The translations under genes and the position numbers were made by a program. From DATELY01 sp035276085 (GTDB lineage: Bacteria; Pseudomonadota; Gammaproteobacteria; Steroidobacterales; Steroidobacteraceae): a stretch of DNA of 64,000 nucleotides. The stretch lies in contig DATELY010000122.1 in NCBI GenBank assembly GCA_035276085.1, positions 31,575-95,574 of the forward strand. The letters are read 5' to 3'. The number at the start of each line of letters is the position of its first letter. Within the stretch, counting starts at the first letter, position 1. Positions 62,513 through 64,000 of this stretch are shown here, one piece after another. A model generated the notes under the pieces. The model saw only the letters and a program-made list of their open reading frames with translations. It was not told where the DNA came from and did not search any database.

Positions 62513-63310
62513 ATGAAGATCACCGTGTGTGAATTACCCGATGGCCGCGACGAGTTCAGCAGTGCCTGGATTCGTCTCGCAGAGTCCGTTCACGGTGAAG
62601 CGAGCGAGCTGATCCTGCTGCCCGACATGCCGTTCGCCAGTTGGTTTGCGAGTTCGCGCCAGTTCGACGTTGCGGTGTGGAATGCCGCGGTGCGTGCGCA
62701 CGATGAGTGGGAGCGCCGCCTGCCCGAGCTCGGTGCAACCTACGTGCTGAGCTCCCGTCCCATCGACTTCGGCAACGAACGCTGGGACGAGGGCTACGTC
62801 TGGGACGCGGAGCACGGCGTGAGATCCGTGCATGCGAAATCGCAGTTCCGCAACGAGAAGGGCGCGTGGGAAACCGAGTGGTACCGCACCTCGTTCCCGG
62901 ACTTCGTGCCGCTCGACCTCGAGGGCAATCTCGTCGTCGGCTTTCTCATGGGCGCGGAACTATCGGCAGCCGAGGAAGCACGCCGCTATGGAGAGGAGCA
63001 CGTCGATGTGATCGCCGTGCCGCGTGGCGCAAACGTGATGCCATTCGAGCGCTGGCGCGATCGCGCGCGCGAGCTGGCTCAACTCGCGAGCGCGCATGTC
63101 CTTGCCTCGACCCGCGCCGGCACATTCGGCGGTCAAGCCTGCATCGTCGCGCCCGATGGCGAAGTGCTGGGCACGACGTCTGCCACGCAGCCCTTTCTCA
63201 CGATGGACATTCAACTGCCCAACAGAGCCGTGTGTCACGTGCCTTTGAAACCGGACGATCTTGCCGGCTTGGTCGATCCGCTGGACACGGGCGTACCGCC
63301 GTATTCGTAG
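62513..63310 (+). CDS. Nitrilase-fold protein lacking the catalytic cysteine
   Basis: 265 residues. The carbon-nitrogen hydrolase fold is visible (ELILLPDMPFASW; HAKSQFRNEKGAWETEW; VVGFLMGAELSAAEEARRYG; IAVPRG). The family's Glu-Lys-Cys triad is altered. The first acidic residue is Asp in LLPD where relatives have LLPE. The Lys is kept. The Cys of the VGFLICTEL-type motif is Gly in VGFLMGAEL (codon GGC, near residue 147). Without the cysteine the amidase reaction should not work, so it may be a binding protein or have another chemistry. Confidence 0.8.
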   Translation: MKITVCELPDGRDEFSSAWIRLAESVHGEASELILLPDMPFASWFASSRQFDVAVWNAAVRAHDEWERRLPELGATYVLSSRPIDFGNERWDEGYVWDAEHGVRSVHAKSQFRNEKGAWETEWYRTSFPDFVPLDLEGNLVVGFLMGAELSAAEEARRYGEEHVDVIAVPRGANVMPFERWRDRARELAQLASAHVLASTRAGTFGGQACIVAPDGEVLGTTSATQPFLTMDIQLPNRAVCHVPLKPDDLAGLVDPLDTGVPPYS

Positions 63311-63314
63311 CGGC

Positions 63315-63734
63315 CTAGTCCCTCAACTCCGCCGGCACTTTGCCGCCGTTCGCAGCGAGCTGCCTCATCACTTGCTTGTGCAGCCAGATGTTCATGGTCG
63401 CGGAGTCGTTCATGTCGCCCGTATACCCGAGCTCCCTGGCCAGCTCCTTGCGATTCTGCAGGCTCGAATCGAGATCGAGCAGCTTCATGAGATCGACGAT
63501 GGAAGTACGCCAGTTCAGCTTCTGCGGATTCTTGGCGGCCAGTCCCTGCAGCACGGCCTCGACATCCACCGGTTGCGCGGGTGCAGGCGTCGCCGCAGGT
63601 TGTGTTGTCCGAGGTGCGGAGGCTTGCGGAGCCGGGGCACGACTTGCACTCGTCGAGGGTGTTTGCGGTGCCGGCGGGGATGCAGACGCTTTCGAACCGA
63701 AGATGGCGTCTTTGATCTTGCTGAAGATGCTCAT
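63315..63734 (-). CDS. DUF3597 family protein
   Basis: 139 residues from the ATG at 63732-63734, with GGAGG seven bases upstream. N-terminal MSIFSKIKDAIFG, a Pro/Ala/Ser linker (about 18-55), and a C-terminal helical domain (VDVEAVLQGLAAKNPQKLNWRTSIVDLMKLLDLDSSLQNRKELARELGY) that matches DUF3597. Soluble and cytoplasmic. Function unknown. Confidence 0.9.
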   Translation of the reverse strand: MSIFSKIKDAIFGSKASASPPAPQTPSTSASRAPAPQASAPRTTQPAATPAPAQPVDVEAVLQGLAAKNPQKLNWRTSIVDLMKLLDLDSSLQNRKELARELGYTGDMNDSATMNIWLHKQVMRQLAANGGKVPAELRD

Positions 63735-63873
63735 ATCGCCTCCACGCGCGTACGACGTCGATGTCGAATCGCAAACACAACGGTAGTGCTATGGAGGAGT
63801 TCCAGGGAGCACCCGTCCCTGATTGCACGGATGAGTATTCAGTAGCCTGCACGTAATGCGTGAACGTCAATTC

Positions 63874-63957
63874 GGCGAGAGGAAATGGCGAAACGGCGTA
63901 ATGGCGTCAGAAATCACGCGCTTGACGCCATCTCGCCATGACGCCCTCACGCCATTT
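63874..63957. repeat. Nested palindrome of ATGGCG/CGCCAT units
   Basis: ATGGCGTCA (63901-63909) pairs with TGACGCCAT (63923-63931), the outer AAATGGCG (63883-63890) pairs with CGCCATTT (63950-63957), and GGCGAGA (63874-63880) pairs with TCTCGCC (63931-63937). It is a structured intergenic repeat in the gap after the DUF3597 gene. The remaining window to 64000 shows no gene. Confidence 0.7.
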
Positions 63958-64000
63958 GCGGGCTGACGAACGTACGCGAATTTCTAACTCACCACACTAG

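Noticed and set aside
1..64000. CRISPR array, rRNA operon or insertion sequence
   Set aside because: No regularly spaced repeats with unique spacers, no rRNA signature and no transposase frame are seen anywhere in the window.

Overview
The window is 64 kb of GC-rich chromosome from a proteobacterium. The mix of steroid/lipid-type CoA chemistry (AMP ligase, enoyl-CoA hydratase, LLM and FAD monooxygenases), outer-membrane lipoproteins, DUF1501/cytochrome pairs, a c-di-GMP riboswitch and many dispersed intergenic palindromes looks like a soil or aquatic gammaproteobacterium of the Steroidobacter/Nevskiales type. That placement is inference from gene content; there is no rRNA or tRNA to confirm it. 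The genes are mostly monocistronic or in pairs, on both strands. I see no prophage, integron, complete IS or CRISPR.

Left part (1-13.5 kb): the end of a PhoD-like phosphatase; a membrane-anchored Mrr-like nuclease with a topoisomerase-type zinc finger; a two-gene operon on the minus strand (Tat-exported DUF1501 protein, then a di-CxxCH lipoprotein); a cyclic-di-GMP-I riboswitch ahead of an Fn3 lipoprotein; DAHP synthase behind a complete trp-type attenuator whose 23-residue leader peptide carries the run YWFYFYFW; a persulfide-dioxygenase-like MBL-rhodanese protein with a small overlapping gene; two exported unknowns; and a HigBA-type toxin-antitoxin pair whose toxin has a one-base frameshift near its end.

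Centre (13.5-38 kb): a fused HyuA-HyuB hydantoinase/oxoprolinase, a GH13 amylase, a class II Fic protein with repeated promoter motifs, an NYN-domain protein, aquaporin Z, several exported or membrane unknowns (DUF4153 and others), a TPR-like protein ending in a CxxCH haem motif, AHSA1, HAD, a modular Fn3 protein, D-2-hydroxyacid dehydrogenase, Dps, DUF3175, an APH-type phosphotransferase paired with a DUF7064-like protein, and DUF4197.

Right part (38-64 kb): MFS transporter, FAD oxidoreductase, LLM flavin oxidoreductase, small membrane and stress proteins (holin-like, PRC barrel), CPA1 Na+/H+ antiporter, a large MscS-type channel, a frameshifted EamA transporter, an aromatic-ring-type FAD monooxygenase that overlaps a convergent DUF2235 hydrolase by 100 bp, a PQQ-type sugar dehydrogenase, an elongation factor G gene split by a diverged 67-bp tandem duplication, a DUF1615 lipoprotein, a fatty-acid-type AMP ligase, enoyl-CoA hydratase, a DksA/TraR zinc-finger protein, a nitrilase-fold protein lacking the catalytic cysteine, and DUF3597.

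The strongest non-coding finds are the aromatic attenuator of DAHP synthase (8551-8688), the riboswitch (7121-7206), two copies of an unnamed palindromic element (43135-43199 and 60838-60911), and an eight-copy C-rich intergenic repeat. Three genes (the HigB-type toxin, the EamA transporter, EF-G) carry frame disruptions. These could be real or could be assembly errors.
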